From positions 434,001 to 498,000 of the forward strand of contig CANNAC010000002.1 in NCBI GenBank assembly GCA_947502495.1: a stretch of 64,000 nucleotides of DNA, in the 5' to 3' direction. Position 1 is the stretch's first letter; each line of letters starts with the position of its first letter. The position numbers and the translations under genes are program-made. Below, piece after piece: positions 1-9,043 of the stretch. The notes under the pieces were generated by a model. That model saw only the letters and a list, made by a program, of their open reading frames with translations, did no database searches and was not told where the DNA came from. This DNA comes from an uncultured Flavobacteriaceae bacterium. Its GTDB lineage: Bacteria; Bacteroidota; Bacteroidia; Flavobacteriales; Flavobacteriaceae.

Positions 1-1
1 C

Positions 2-907
2 GCACAACAAGACCCAGAAATATTTGAGAAATTTGAATCCAAATTCTATACCATGGATGGCTATCAAATTAATGTAGAAGTTTTAGGTTCTGGAGATCCT
101 ATTTTCTTTCTTCCTGGCGGACCAGGAAACTCGCACGATTATATGCAAGGAAACTTTGGGCAATACTACAAAACCAATACGGTAGTATTTTTCGATTGGT
201 TAGGTCGCGGTAAAAGTGATGATGCAAAAAATGCTTCTGAGTATTCTGTAGAAGCAGATGTAGCACTTATAGAGAAACTTCGAATCCTTTTAAAATATGA
301 TAAAATATCACTAGTTGGCCATTCGTACGGAACCGTTCCTGCGCAAGCATACGCCATAAAATATAAAGATAATGTAGATAAAATGGTATTGATAAACGGT
401 TTTCATTCTGGTGCGATGTGGCAAGCCAATTGCGATAGTTACAACCATTATGCAAAAACCCATTTTCCTGAAAAATGGAAACAAGTAGATTCGCTTCGTG
501 CTTTGGGATATATATCTAGTCAAGAACCACTAAAAACCGTGTATGGCAACTTTCCAACCAAATACATTTACTATCACAATACCAGCTTAAAGCAAAATGC
601 ACCAAAATATAAACATAGAGGTTGGGCAAATGATGTGTATACTACTATTATTGGGAGCGATGGCGATTTTGATGTTTCTGGAAGTATGATTAACCAAGAT
701 TACAGACAACAATTAAAAGATGTAAAAGCGAAAACACTTATTGTTGCAGGACGTTATGATGGTGTTTCTACTCCAGAATTTGCGGTACAATACAAAACCT
801 TTATGCCACAAGCGCAATTTGAAATGTTTGAGCAAAGCGGACATAATCCGTATTTAGAAGAACCAGAGAAATTTTTCAAGCTGTTTACCAATTTTATGAA
901 GGAATAA
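2..907 (+). CDS. alpha/beta hydrolase, proline iminopeptidase-like (5' end outside window)
   Basis: The protein has an alpha/beta-hydrolase (peptidase family S33-like) pattern. Numbered from the ATG at 53, there is an oxyanion-loop-like PGGPG at 21-25, the nucleophile elbow GHSYG with Ser91, Asp236 in GRYDG and His264 in SGHNP near the C-terminus. The frame stays open upstream of that ATG to the window edge and reads AQQDPEIFEKF, which looks like sequence just after a signal-peptide cleavage site. The true start therefore probably lies outside the window and the enzyme is probably exported. It is convergent with the MocR-type gene, with 22 bp between them. The substrate cannot be told; a prolyl aminopeptidase or a generic esterase are both possible. 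Confidence 0.8.
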   Translation, partial: AQQDPEIFEKFESKFYTMDGYQINVEVLGSGDPIFFLPGGPGNSHDYMQGNFGQYYKTNTVVFFDWLGRGKSDDAKNASEYSVEADVALIEKLRILLKYDKISLVGHSYGTVPAQAYAIKYKDNVDKMVLINGFHSGAMWQANCDSYNHYAKTHFPEKWKQVDSLRALGYISSQEPLKTVYGNFPTKYIYYHNTSLKQNAPKYKHRGWANDVYTTIIGSDGDFDVSGSMINQDYRQQLKDVKAKTLIVAGRYDGVSTPEFAVQYKTFMPQAQFEMFEQSGHNPYLEEPEKFFKLFTNFMKE

Positions 908-929
908 AACAGCGTATCAAAAAAAGAAC

Positions 930-2432
930 TTAGTGAATATGCTGCACTACTTGATCCAAAGATTGCTTTAGAATTTGAATAACAATTTCGATTTCTTCCT
1001 CGTTTAAATGTCCGAAACCTAAACGTATCGCACAAATATTTTTGTTTTGATACAGTATCGTTTTGGGTAAAACCAAATCGTTTGCTTTTGCTTTTTCGGC
1101 AAGTTGAACAAGGGATATTCCAGGTGTAAAACACAACCAAACGGCTAAACCTCCTGCAGGAACTTGCCAAGTGGCATGCGCTTTAAAATGTGTTTCTAAG
1201 CAGCCACATAAATAATCTCGTCGTTGCTTGTATACCGTAATGTTCTTTTTAATTAATCGATGTATTTCGCCTTCATCAATAAGCTCGGTAAGTATTTGTT
1301 TCTGAATTAAATCGCCTTGCTTATCGAGTATTTGCAAATAGTTTTTGGCTTCCTTAATAATATTTTCAGGAGCTACTACAAATCCGATTTGAAAACTAGG
1401 AAAAAAAGATTGGCCTAATCGTCCTAAATAAATAACAACACCTTCACTATCTGCACTTGCCATTGGTAACATCGCAGAACCGTCAAACTGAAAATCATAA
1501 TCAAAATCATCTTCTATAATCGCAAATTTATAGGCTTTTGCTAATTGTAATAACTTTAAACGTCGTTCGGCAGTAAGCGTTACTGCTGTTGGATATTGCC
1601 GATGTGCACAAACATAAACACAACGAATACTTCCTTTCGTGAAGTTTTGTTCTATAAAATCCACATTCATGCCATGCGCATCTACAGGAATGGTTTTTAT
1701 ATTCGCTCCTGCCTGTTGAAAAATCATATTCGATTTATAGTGGCTCAAATCACCAACAAGAACCACATCATTTTTTTGAATGAGAAGCTGCGATACAATA
1801 TATAAACTCATTTCGGTACTTCGCGTACTCACAATATTATTCGGTTTGATATAAAAACCGCGTGTAGCATTTAAATAATTACACAACTGTTTGCTAAAAG
1901 TAGTATAGGATTGCTCTTGCCTTTGATTCCATTTTGAAATTAAAGAGGCGCGTTTCATAGAAGCACTATACCAACGTGAAAACTGGTGTGTAGGATGTAA
2001 CCTTAAATCTGGCTGCCCGTCATTAATCACGTATGTACGTATGGAAAAATCTTCGGTAGAAGCCAAATGAAAAGACGATTGAAATGGAAATCCAGCAGTT
2101 TCCGGATAGGTTTTTAATTTTTCTAATCCTTGTAACACGCCTTTTATAGCCGCAGTTTTCTTTTCTTGCTTTAATACAAACGTCCCTTTATTTGCCAAAA
2201 TAGCTACCCAACCTTGCGATGCCAACTCCTCATACACAGCAACTGCAGTGTTTCTATTTATAGAAAGCAATGCGCTAAACTTTCTGGTTCCTGGCAAAGC
2301 AGTACCTTCGAGTAAATAGCCACGTTGTATGGCATTGATAATTTGTTGCGCTATCTGAATATAAATCGAAGTGTTTGACGATTTTTCAAAATGTATTAAG
2401 GATTTTAATATGTCGTCAACCGGACTACTCAT
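930..2432 (-). CDS. MocR/PdxR-type GntR-family regulator with a degenerate aminotransferase domain
   Basis: At 500 residues this has MocR architecture: an N-terminal GntR-type winged helix (about 20-90), then a fold-type I aminotransferase-like domain (about 130-490). Family landmarks are visible, for example EDDFDYDFQFDG for the usual EDDYDxEFRYDG. The segment that normally reads GTFSKxLFPxLRxG is GRLGQSFFPSFQIG here, so the PLP Schiff-base lysine is Gln341 and the following arginine is also Gln. The domain may bind another ligand or PLP non-covalently. It is divergent from the TonB receptor at 2511, with 78 bp between the starts. MocR proteins commonly control a divergent neighbour, so that receptor is the best guess for its target. 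Confidence 0.85.
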   Translation of the reverse strand: MSSPVDDILKSLIHFEKSSNTSIYIQIAQQIINAIQRGYLLEGTALPGTRKFSALLSINRNTAVAVYEELASQGWVAILANKGTFVLKQEKKTAAIKGVLQGLEKLKTYPETAGFPFQSSFHLASTEDFSIRTYVINDGQPDLRLHPTHQFSRWYSASMKRASLISKWNQRQEQSYTTFSKQLCNYLNATRGFYIKPNNIVSTRSTEMSLYIVSQLLIQKNDVVLVGDLSHYKSNMIFQQAGANIKTIPVDAHGMNVDFIEQNFTKGSIRCVYVCAHRQYPTAVTLTAERRLKLLQLAKAYKFAIIEDDFDYDFQFDGSAMLPMASADSEGVVIYLGRLGQSFFPSFQIGFVVAPENIIKEAKNYLQILDKQGDLIQKQILTELIDEGEIHRLIKKNITVYKQRRDYLCGCLETHFKAHATWQVPAGGLAVWLCFTPGISLVQLAEKAKANDLVLPKTILYQNKNICAIRLGFGHLNEEEIEIVIQILKQSLDQVVQHIH

Positions 2433-2452
2433 TGTTTTAAAACTGGACTACT
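2422..2452. promoter_or_regulatory. Direct repeat GGACTACT x2, possible MocR operator
   Basis: GGACTACT occurs at 2422-2429 and again at 2445-2452, 23 bp apart centre to centre (about two helical turns). The first copy overlaps the start of the regulator and the second lies between the divergent genes. MocR regulators typically bind direct repeats. The assignment is inferred from position only. Confidence 0.4.
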
Positions 2453-2510
2453 TTAATGATCCGGAAAGTTACGATTTTTGCAGTCTTAAAAAACACGAAT
2501 ATATTTTATT

Positions 2511-4328
2511 ATGAAATTAACTCCTTTATTCCTTTTTCTTGCTGTATTTTCAATAACAACGCAAGCACAAGAATTAGAAAAAGAACAACAATTAGATTCT
2601 GTAGTGATTACCTCTACACGCATCGATTTACCATTTTCTAAAAACTCTAGAACCATAACTGTAATTACGCAAGAAGACATTAAAAAAAGTGCCACTACAA
2701 ACGTAGCCGATTTATTACAGCAAGTTGCCGGAGTAGATGTTAGAAGAAGAGGAACTGCTGGTATGCAAGCAGATTTATACATTCGTGGTGGTGGTTTTGA
2801 CCAAACTTTACTATTAATAGATGGTATCAAAGTGGAAGACGCACAAACGGGACATCACACCATGAACATGGCATTACCAATAGAAGTTATAGAACGTGTA
2901 GAAATTATAAAAGGTCCTGCTGCTAGAATATTTGGACAAAATGCATTTACAGGAGCAGTCAATATTGTTACCAAAAAGAATATTGGAAACAGCGTATCCT
3001 TAAACGCGCAGGCTGGATCTTACGGACAACTTCACGGTTCTGTTATGGTTGGTAGTCAATTAGAAAATTCTTCTCATATTGTTCAGGTTTCCCGAAATAC
3101 TTCCGATGGATACCGACATAATACCGATTATGATAATCAGAATTATTTTATAAAAAGTAGTTTCAACACCAACAAAACACCTATTAATTTAATAGCTTCC
3201 TTTCAAGAAAGAAAATTTGGTGCCAATGGTTTTTATGCTAGTCCGTCTGCCATCAATCAATATGAAGAAACACAAGCTAGTTTAATTGGTATTTCTTCCG
3301 AAATTAAAAAAGACAAACTAACCCTGAAGCCAAAATTATACTGGAAACGCAACCAAGACATGTATGTTTTTGTGAGACAAGATCCTTCTATTTACAGAAA
3401 TTTACACCAAACCAATAAAGTTGGCGCTTCCATAGATGCTTCTTACAGATCAAATATTGGTATCACCGGTTTTGGTATCGATGTTGCAAAAGTATATTTA
3501 TCAAGTAACAACTTAGGTTCTAGAAATCGATTTATGACAACTATGTTTTTAGAGCATCGTTTTACGTTTATCGATGATAAATTAGATATAACTCCTGGCG
3601 TTGCTGTTAATTATTTTTCCGATTTTAAATTTCACGCCTTTCCAGGTTTAGATGTTGGTTATACATTAAATGACGAATTAAAAATCTACGGAAACATTGG
3701 TTATACCTACAGAATTCCAACATACACCGATTTATTTTATAGCGATCCTACTACCTTAGGAAATGAGAATTTAGATCCGGAAGAAGCAATAGCCGAAGAG
3801 TTGGGAATTAAATTCCACACCGGAAACTTCAGCCTATCTTTTGCTGCTTTTAATAGAGATTCTAAAAAACTAATCGATTTTGTAAAAGAGAACGAAACCG
3901 ACTTATGGCAAGCAACTAGTATTAGAGATTTAAACACAAAAGGAATCGAGTTTAACGCAGCTTATGGTTTTAAACTTGGCGCTTTCAAACAAAACATTAG
4001 AACCGGTTATACTTTTTTAGAGGACGATTTAAAAGCCGTTTCTAGTAATTTTTCTAGATATTCTATCAACTCGTTAAAACACCATGCAACCGCAAGTTTA
4101 CAAACGCAGTTTATAAAAAACTTATCGCAAAATATTATTTATAAATATGCCGAAAGAACTTCGGGAGAAAGCTATGCCGTTGTAGATGCAAGTGTGAATT
4201 ATAATCTAAAAGCATTTGAAATTTCTATACTTGCAAATAACATTTTTAATACCACATACACAGAAACGAACTTGGTACCAATGCCAAAAGGGAATTTATT
4301 ATTCGGAGTAAAATACACTTTTAAATAG
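2511..4328 (+). CDS. TonB-dependent outer-membrane receptor, BtuB/siderophore-like
   Basis: This 605-residue protein has a signal peptide (about 1-20), a TonB-box-like DSVVITSTR (about 29-37), a plug domain (about 45-155, with IERVEIIKGPAARIFG) and a C-terminal beta-barrel ending in the aromatic-rich FGVKYTFK. It lacks the N-terminal carboxypeptidase-like domain common in SusC-type receptors, so it resembles BtuB or siderophore receptors. The barrel has YRIP and NENLDPE, but no His between them, so it lacks the heme-receptor signature. The gene starts 78 bp from the divergent MocR-type gene. The substrate is unknown; a vitamin or metal chelate is plausible. Confidence 0.88.
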   Translation: MKLTPLFLFLAVFSITTQAQELEKEQQLDSVVITSTRIDLPFSKNSRTITVITQEDIKKSATTNVADLLQQVAGVDVRRRGTAGMQADLYIRGGGFDQTLLLIDGIKVEDAQTGHHTMNMALPIEVIERVEIIKGPAARIFGQNAFTGAVNIVTKKNIGNSVSLNAQAGSYGQLHGSVMVGSQLENSSHIVQVSRNTSDGYRHNTDYDNQNYFIKSSFNTNKTPINLIASFQERKFGANGFYASPSAINQYEETQASLIGISSEIKKDKLTLKPKLYWKRNQDMYVFVRQDPSIYRNLHQTNKVGASIDASYRSNIGITGFGIDVAKVYLSSNNLGSRNRFMTTMFLEHRFTFIDDKLDITPGVAVNYFSDFKFHAFPGLDVGYTLNDELKIYGNIGYTYRIPTYTDLFYSDPTTLGNENLDPEEAIAEELGIKFHTGNFSLSFAAFNRDSKKLIDFVKENETDLWQATSIRDLNTKGIEFNAAYGFKLGAFKQNIRTGYTFLEDDLKAVSSNFSRYSINSLKHHATASLQTQFIKNLSQNIIYKYAERTSGESYAVVDASVNYNLKAFEISILANNIFNTTYTETNLVPMPKGNLLFGVKYTFK

Positions 4329-4367
4329 ACCACCGCATCATCGATTTCTATAGAGAAACCAAAGTTA

Positions 4368-4390
4368 CTCCTCCTTAAAAAAAGGAGGAG
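4368..4390. terminator. Hairpin downstream of the TonB receptor
   Basis: A 9-bp perfect stem, CTCCTCCTT (4368-4376) and AAGGAGGAG (4382-4390), encloses an A5 loop and is followed by a short T run. The remaining 4391-4574 before the next gene holds no feature I can support. Confidence 0.5.
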
Positions 4391-4574
4391 AATTTTAGCT
4401 ACTCAAAAACACAATATATTAAAGGGATTTCGTTTATTCTTTTAGAGCTTCCGTGTACATTTCATTATTTGCAAGGTGCTTCTTTGAATAAAGAGGAATT
4501 TAGGAGCTTCATTTCACGAAAAATGATTTCAGATTACTTTCATTTTAGTACTTTAGCCTTTTAAATCCGTTAAA

Positions 4575-5438
4575 TTGAAACTCAACCTTCAAGACATTCC
4601 TAGAGTAAAAAACATTACAAAACAGGAATTTTTAGACCACTACTTTAAACCACAAAAACCTGTGGTCATAGAACGCTGTATAGAAGATTGGCCTGCTTTT
4701 ACAAAATGGAATTTAGACTATATGAAGCAAGTGGCTGGCGATAAAACGGTGCCGCTTTATGATGACAGACCAGTACACTACAAAGACGGTTTTAACCAAG
4801 CACACGCTACCATGAAAATGCGTGACTATGTAGATTTGCTGCAAAGTGAACCTACAAAATATAGAATTTTTCTTTGGAATATTTTAAAGGAAGTACCTCA
4901 ACTTCAAAAGGATTTTAGTTTTCCAGATTTTGGTTTAAAATTCATGAAGGGCTTACCAATGCTTTTCTTTGGCGGAAGAGATTCGCATACATTCATGCAT
5001 TATGATATCGATTTTGCAAATATTTTTCACTTTCATTTTGAAGGTACCAAACAATGCATCTTATTTAACCAAGACCAGAATAAGTACTTATATAAAATTC
5101 CGCATTCCTTAATTGTTAGAGAAGATATTGATTTTTCTAATCCGGACTTTAATAAATGGCCGGCTTTACAACATGCAAAAGGCTATACTACCGAATTAAA
5201 TCATGGGGAAGTATTGTATATGCCAGAAGGCTATTGGCATTATATGAAATATAAAACACCAGGCTTTTCTATGAGTTTAAGATCTATTTCTAAAAACCCA
5301 AAAAACTTAGCCAAAGCAGTCTATAACATTGCTATTATGAGGCATTTTGATAATTTAATGCGAAAAATAAAAGGCCAAAATTGGATAGATTATAAAAACA
5401 ACCAAGCAATACATAGAACTAATAAAAAAAACAGCTAA
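4575..5438 (+). CDS. Cupin-like (JmjC-type) Fe(II)/2-oxoglutarate oxygenase
   Basis: This is a 287-residue protein of the cupin_8/JmjC type. The iron-binding facial triad is visible as His142-Tyr-Asp144 (MHYDID) and His222 (GYWHYMKY), and Lys159 is a candidate for contacting 2-oxoglutarate. Bacterial members hydroxylate protein or small-molecule substrates. The N-terminal segment (QEFLDHYFKPQKPVVIE) is typical of the family. The start is a TTG, chosen because the conserved N-terminus begins there and no ATG precedes it in frame. The barrel-protein gene follows after 33 bp on the same strand. The substrate is unknown. Confidence 0.8.
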   Translation: MKLNLQDIPRVKNITKQEFLDHYFKPQKPVVIERCIEDWPAFTKWNLDYMKQVAGDKTVPLYDDRPVHYKDGFNQAHATMKMRDYVDLLQSEPTKYRIFLWNILKEVPQLQKDFSFPDFGLKFMKGLPMLFFGGRDSHTFMHYDIDFANIFHFHFEGTKQCILFNQDQNKYLYKIPHSLIVREDIDFSNPDFNKWPALQHAKGYTTELNHGEVLYMPEGYWHYMKYKTPGFSMSLRSISKNPKNLAKAVYNIAIMRHFDNLMRKIKGQNWIDYKNNQAIHRTNKKNS

Positions 5439-5471
5439 TTTTGCAAACGTTTTAATTTAAAAAATTTAGAA

Positions 5472-6002
5472 ATGAAAAATATAATAATAGGTATCACTTT
5501 ATTAAGTGTTAGCTTTTTACAAGCACAATCCTTTTCAGGAAGCGGAGACAAAAAAGTACAAGTTGGTGCTAATCTTCAAGACAATGCAACAGGTGTTTTT
5601 GCTAGTTTTGATTATGGTTTAGGGGAAAACTTCTCCGTAGGTGTTGCTTCTAGCTATGCATTAGGGATTCCAAGCAGTTTGAAAAATGATATAAGAGCAA
5701 ACGGAGTTACGGTATCAGAAAAAGCTGATTTTATTGATAGATTTGATATTTCAGCACGTTTTAACGCTAATATTGGGAACGTATTAAATATTGACGATGC
5801 TTTCGATTTATATCCTGGTTTACACCTTGGTATAAAGAATTTTGGAACACATCTTGGCGCTCGTTATTTCTTTACAGACGGTTTTGGTGTTTTCACCGAA
5901 TTAAATGTACCGCTTGCTAAATACAATACTGGAAAATTAGAGCCTTCAGAAAAACTACACAATCAGTTTTCTGTAAATGCAGGAGTTGTATTTAATCTAT
6001 AA
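5472..6002 (+). CDS. Small outer-membrane beta-barrel-like protein (DUF6646-like)
   Basis: This 176-residue protein has a signal peptide (cleaved near SFLQAQ, about residue 19) followed by alternating hydrophobic and glycine-rich strands (VGANLQDNATGVFASFDYGL, LHLGIKNFGTHLGARYFF), ending with FSVNAGVVFNL. That is the pattern of a small 8-stranded barrel. It resembles the Bacteroidota DUF6646 family from memory, which I could not verify. It may be cotranscribed with the oxygenase gene and is followed by a strong terminator. Confidence 0.65.
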   Translation: MKNIIIGITLLSVSFLQAQSFSGSGDKKVQVGANLQDNATGVFASFDYGLGENFSVGVASSYALGIPSSLKNDIRANGVTVSEKADFIDRFDISARFNANIGNVLNIDDAFDLYPGLHLGIKNFGTHLGARYFFTDGFGVFTELNVPLAKYNTGKLEPSEKLHNQFSVNAGVVFNL

Positions 6003-6017
6003 AACTTAGTTATTACA

Positions 6018-6049
6018 AAAAAAAGAGCATAGGTATATGCTCTTTTTTT
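6018..6049. terminator. Rho-independent terminator
   Basis: The stem GAGCATA (6025-6031) and TATGCTC (6036-6042) has a GGTA loop and is flanked by A and T runs that extend it. It ends the gene at 5472. Confidence 0.85.
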
Positions 6050-6203
6050 GTGCCTTATTTTAAAATATTTCACCAAAAATTCATTCAAAAAAAATGGACC
6101 TCAAAAAAAATAATGTATTTCATCGAAAAAAACGGTTAGATTAACCGATTATTTGGATATTTATTGGAAATTAGAGCAATATTAATCCCAAACCGTTATT
6201 AAC

Positions 6204-8393
6204 ATGAAAACCAACCTACATTGTTTTTTTGTTGCCACATTTATCTTATTTACTTTTTCTGCTAACGCAAATCGCCATAAGAATAGCAATCATTCAAGTA
6301 TACTTCCCATACCACAAAACGTAGATTTACCTGATTTATCTTACGAATTCAATAATGGACCATCCAGCAATGAAACTTTTAACTTAGATGATGGTTTTCT
6401 ATTAACAAGACCTTATACCGTTACTGCCCCAATAGGATTTGAAGTGTATGCTGGTGGATCTCCAGGTTTTGCAGATCAAATTGTCATTTCAGCAGCATTA
6501 ATCTCTATGGGTACTGTACCTGTTTACGTTCGTTTAAAATCTGGTTTAGCTATTGGTGATTATAATGGAAGTATTCATATTACCGCTCCCTCTGTTACCG
6601 AACTTTCTATTTTATACCCAGACGTAAACTATACCATATCGGTTACCGGAGAAGTCAACCGAAAAGAAACCACCTGGAACAGTGGCACATGGAGCAATGG
6701 TACACCAGAAATAGAAACCATAGCAATATTAAATGATGATTATACTACAGCAACAAATGGAAACATTAATGCCTATAGTTTAGAAGTTACAACAGGAAAA
6801 ACAGCAACGGTATCTAACGATACTTATATAAAAATAATACAAGACACTAATATTAGTGGAACACTAGAAGTAGCATCTTCTGGATCTTTTGTTCAAGTAA
6901 GTGACTCTGGATCTTTTACGGTAAACCCTGGAGGAACATCTAGAGTAAACAAACTTACAACCTCATTAAACCATTGGTATGATTATACCTATTGGAGTTC
7001 ACCGGTAAGCAATACCACGGTAAACAGTGCTTTTGCTTCTTCCAATCCAAATATGCGCTACTGGTATAATGCTGCAAACTTTTTAGACGTACTTGCCGAA
7101 GATGGCAATTCTGGAAACTATACTTCAGGACATGATGATATTGATGATGATGGCAATGACTGGACACTACTTAATGGTAACACTATATTACAACCAGGCG
7201 TTGGCTATGCAGCAACGCATGCTGGATCAGGATTTACCTCTGGAACCAAATACCCATACCATTTTATTGGAACCTTTAACACAGGAACTATAACCACACC
7301 TATTCTTTACAATGGCCCTAATGGGGATTTAGATTGGAATTTTATTGGAAACCCATATCCTTCAGCGATTAATGTAGATAGCTTTTTTGCAGCAAACACA
7401 AGCGTTGTTGGCGGAGCAATTTACTTATGGTCTCATGCAACGCCGCCTAGTCAAGGTACTAGTGGAAATGAAGTCTTTAATTTTAACACCAACGATTATG
7501 CTATTATGAACGGAGCCGGAGAAATTGCTGGTGGCTCTGGCGTAATTCCTAATCGTAATATTCCTTCTGGACAAGGCTTTTTTGTTCAAGGAATCGCCAA
7601 TGGAAATGCGACTTTTACAAACGCCATGCGTGCAGCAGAAAACGATTCAAATGCACAATTTTTCAAAACGAGTAATGTCACGGAAACTAATAAAATCTGG
7701 CTAGATCTTAGTTCTACCAATGGTGTTTTTAATCAAGCATTAATAGCGTACATAGATGATGCTACCAGTGCAGATGACGGAAGTTTTTACGATGCATTGA
7801 GAAATATGTCGGGAGAATGTGCTTCAGTGATATACACTACCATTGCAAATGAGAACAATAAAAAATACGCCATTCAAGCAAAAAACAGCGAGGCTTTAAA
7901 CAGCAACGAAACCATTCCTTTAGGGTTTTATACTAGCGATATGATGGCTTCACAATTCACCATTGCTATTGGTAAAAAACAAGGAGAATTTTTTAACAAC
8001 AATCCCATATATTTAAAAGACAATTACTTAAACATGCTGCATGACTTATCTGTTTCTAGCTATACATTCACAGCTAGCACAGGAACATTTAGTGATCGTT
8101 TTGAAATCACATTTACAGACCAAACCCTTTCTGTAACTGCCAATGATTTACAAAAACAGCTTTCTATTATTGAACTTAATAATGCCGAAATACTGTTTAA
8201 AACAAACCAAGAAAATGCGATAAGCACCATTGATGTATACAATATTAGAGGACAATTGGTACATCATGTAGATACGAACAAAGCTACTTCTGTAAAAATA
8301 AACAGTAGCGCAATTGCTGCAGGAACTTATATTGCTAAAATACAATTAGATAATAACATTTCACTAACAAAAAAACTAGTAAAACAACTATAA
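6204..8393 (+). CDS. Secreted/surface protein with T9SS type A sorting domain
   Basis: The 729-residue protein has a signal peptide (about 1-22), a beta-sandwich domain (about 38-150, ending TISVTGEV), a long secreted module (about 155-640) and a C-terminal T9SS type A sorting domain (about 645-729, with IDVYNIRGQLVHHV and AAGTYIAKIQLDNNISLTKKLVKQL). The module contains TWNSGTWSNGTP, YTYWSSPV, IDDDGNDW, WNFIGNPYPSAINVD and IPSGQGFFVQG. The same order of motifs recurs at the C-terminal end of the 1,933-residue protein at 9044, so the two are paralogues. It should be exported through the Sec and type IX systems to the surface. There is no catalytic motif; adhesion or another surface role is a guess. 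Confidence 0.85.
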   Translation: MKTNLHCFFVATFILFTFSANANRHKNSNHSSILPIPQNVDLPDLSYEFNNGPSSNETFNLDDGFLLTRPYTVTAPIGFEVYAGGSPGFADQIVISAALISMGTVPVYVRLKSGLAIGDYNGSIHITAPSVTELSILYPDVNYTISVTGEVNRKETTWNSGTWSNGTPEIETIAILNDDYTTATNGNINAYSLEVTTGKTATVSNDTYIKIIQDTNISGTLEVASSGSFVQVSDSGSFTVNPGGTSRVNKLTTSLNHWYDYTYWSSPVSNTTVNSAFASSNPNMRYWYNAANFLDVLAEDGNSGNYTSGHDDIDDDGNDWTLLNGNTILQPGVGYAATHAGSGFTSGTKYPYHFIGTFNTGTITTPILYNGPNGDLDWNFIGNPYPSAINVDSFFAANTSVVGGAIYLWSHATPPSQGTSGNEVFNFNTNDYAIMNGAGEIAGGSGVIPNRNIPSGQGFFVQGIANGNATFTNAMRAAENDSNAQFFKTSNVTETNKIWLDLSSTNGVFNQALIAYIDDATSADDGSFYDALRNMSGECASVIYTTIANENNKKYAIQAKNSEALNSNETIPLGFYTSDMMASQFTIAIGKKQGEFFNNNPIYLKDNYLNMLHDLSVSSYTFTASTGTFSDRFEITFTDQTLSVTANDLQKQLSIIELNNAEILFKTNQENAISTIDVYNIRGQLVHHVDTNKATSVKINSSAIAAGTYIAKIQLDNNISLTKKLVKQL

Positions 8394-8415
8394 TCGTATT
8401 GTTTATTGTGTGATA

Positions 8416-8451
8416 AATAAGTCTTAAGGCACTCGTGTTTTAAGGCTTATT
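8416..8451. terminator. Bidirectional terminator between convergent genes
   Basis: The 12-bp stem 8416-8427 with 8440-8451 (AATAAG-T-CTTAA against TTAAG-G-CTTATT, one T-G wobble) has a 12-nt loop. It lies between the T9SS cargo gene and the convergent recX gene and overlaps the recX stop. Confidence 0.7.
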
Positions 8452-8920
8452 TTATTAAGTTATTTACTACATCATACACTAGCGGACTTTCCCAACCCCG
8501 ATAAAGCAGGTAATCTGCTAGTTTCTTTTTTTTCTTATAGCTATTTGCTTCTTTAATAGTTTCCACTTTTTTTTCTGCCAATGCATAAAAGGTTTCTAAA
8601 TATTCGTCTGCATCAATTTCTTTAAGGGCAATATCTATAATCGTTTTACTAATATCCTTTCTTTTAAGCTCTTGCTTTAATCTGTTTTTTCCCCATTTTT
8701 TAATTCTGAATTTCCCACGTACAAAAGCTTTAGCAAAACGTTCTTCGTTTAAAAAATTGTTTTGTATTAAATGCACCACAATCACATCTATGGCATCGGG
8801 AATCATGCGCATATCTTTTAACTTGGTAACCACTTCTTTATGGCTACGTTCTTGATATGCACAGTAAAACTCTAGTTTTTTTTGCGCTTCGTCGAGGGAA
8901 TAGGCTTTTTGTAGATTCAT
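8447..8920 (-). CDS. recX: Regulatory protein RecX
   Basis: At 157 residues, this helical protein has the three-helix RecX repeats: an N-terminal DEAQKKLEFYCAYQERSHKEVVTKLKDM segment (read in pieces, residues 9-36), then LIQNNFLNEERFAKAFVRGK and KWGKNRLKQELKRKDIS. RecX binds RecA filaments and modulates recombination and the SOS response. The length fits the family. It is a single-gene unit, divergent from the large T9SS gene and convergent with the shorter one. No recA is in the window. Confidence 0.9.
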   Translation of the reverse strand: MNLQKAYSLDEAQKKLEFYCAYQERSHKEVVTKLKDMRMIPDAIDVIVVHLIQNNFLNEERFAKAFVRGKFRIKKWGKNRLKQELKRKDISKTIIDIALKEIDADEYLETFYALAEKKVETIKEANSYKKKKKLADYLLYRGWESPLVYDVVNNLIK

Positions 8921-8968
8921 AGAAAATAAAGCTAATAATTTAGTAACAAAACCATAACTTTAACAGCT

Positions 8969-8997
8969 TTGTTTACACATAGTTTGCAGTATATTTA
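8969..8997 (+). promoter_or_regulatory. Candidate Bacteroidota promoter of the large T9SS gene
   Basis: TTG at 8969-8971 lies 18 bp before TATATTTA at 8990-8997. This is close to the Bacteroidota TTG / TAnnTTTG pattern, with the last base off consensus, and is 46 bp before the ATG at 9044. Confidence 0.4.
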
Positions 8998-9043
8998 CGT
9001 GCTTACTAAATTGAATAAAGGTTAAAATTAACTAATTATCCCT

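Noticed and set aside
754-1170. 138-codon open frame antisense to the hydrolase and MocR 3' ends
   Set aside because: It lies across two convergent real genes, has Cys- and Arg-rich composition and no family resemblance.
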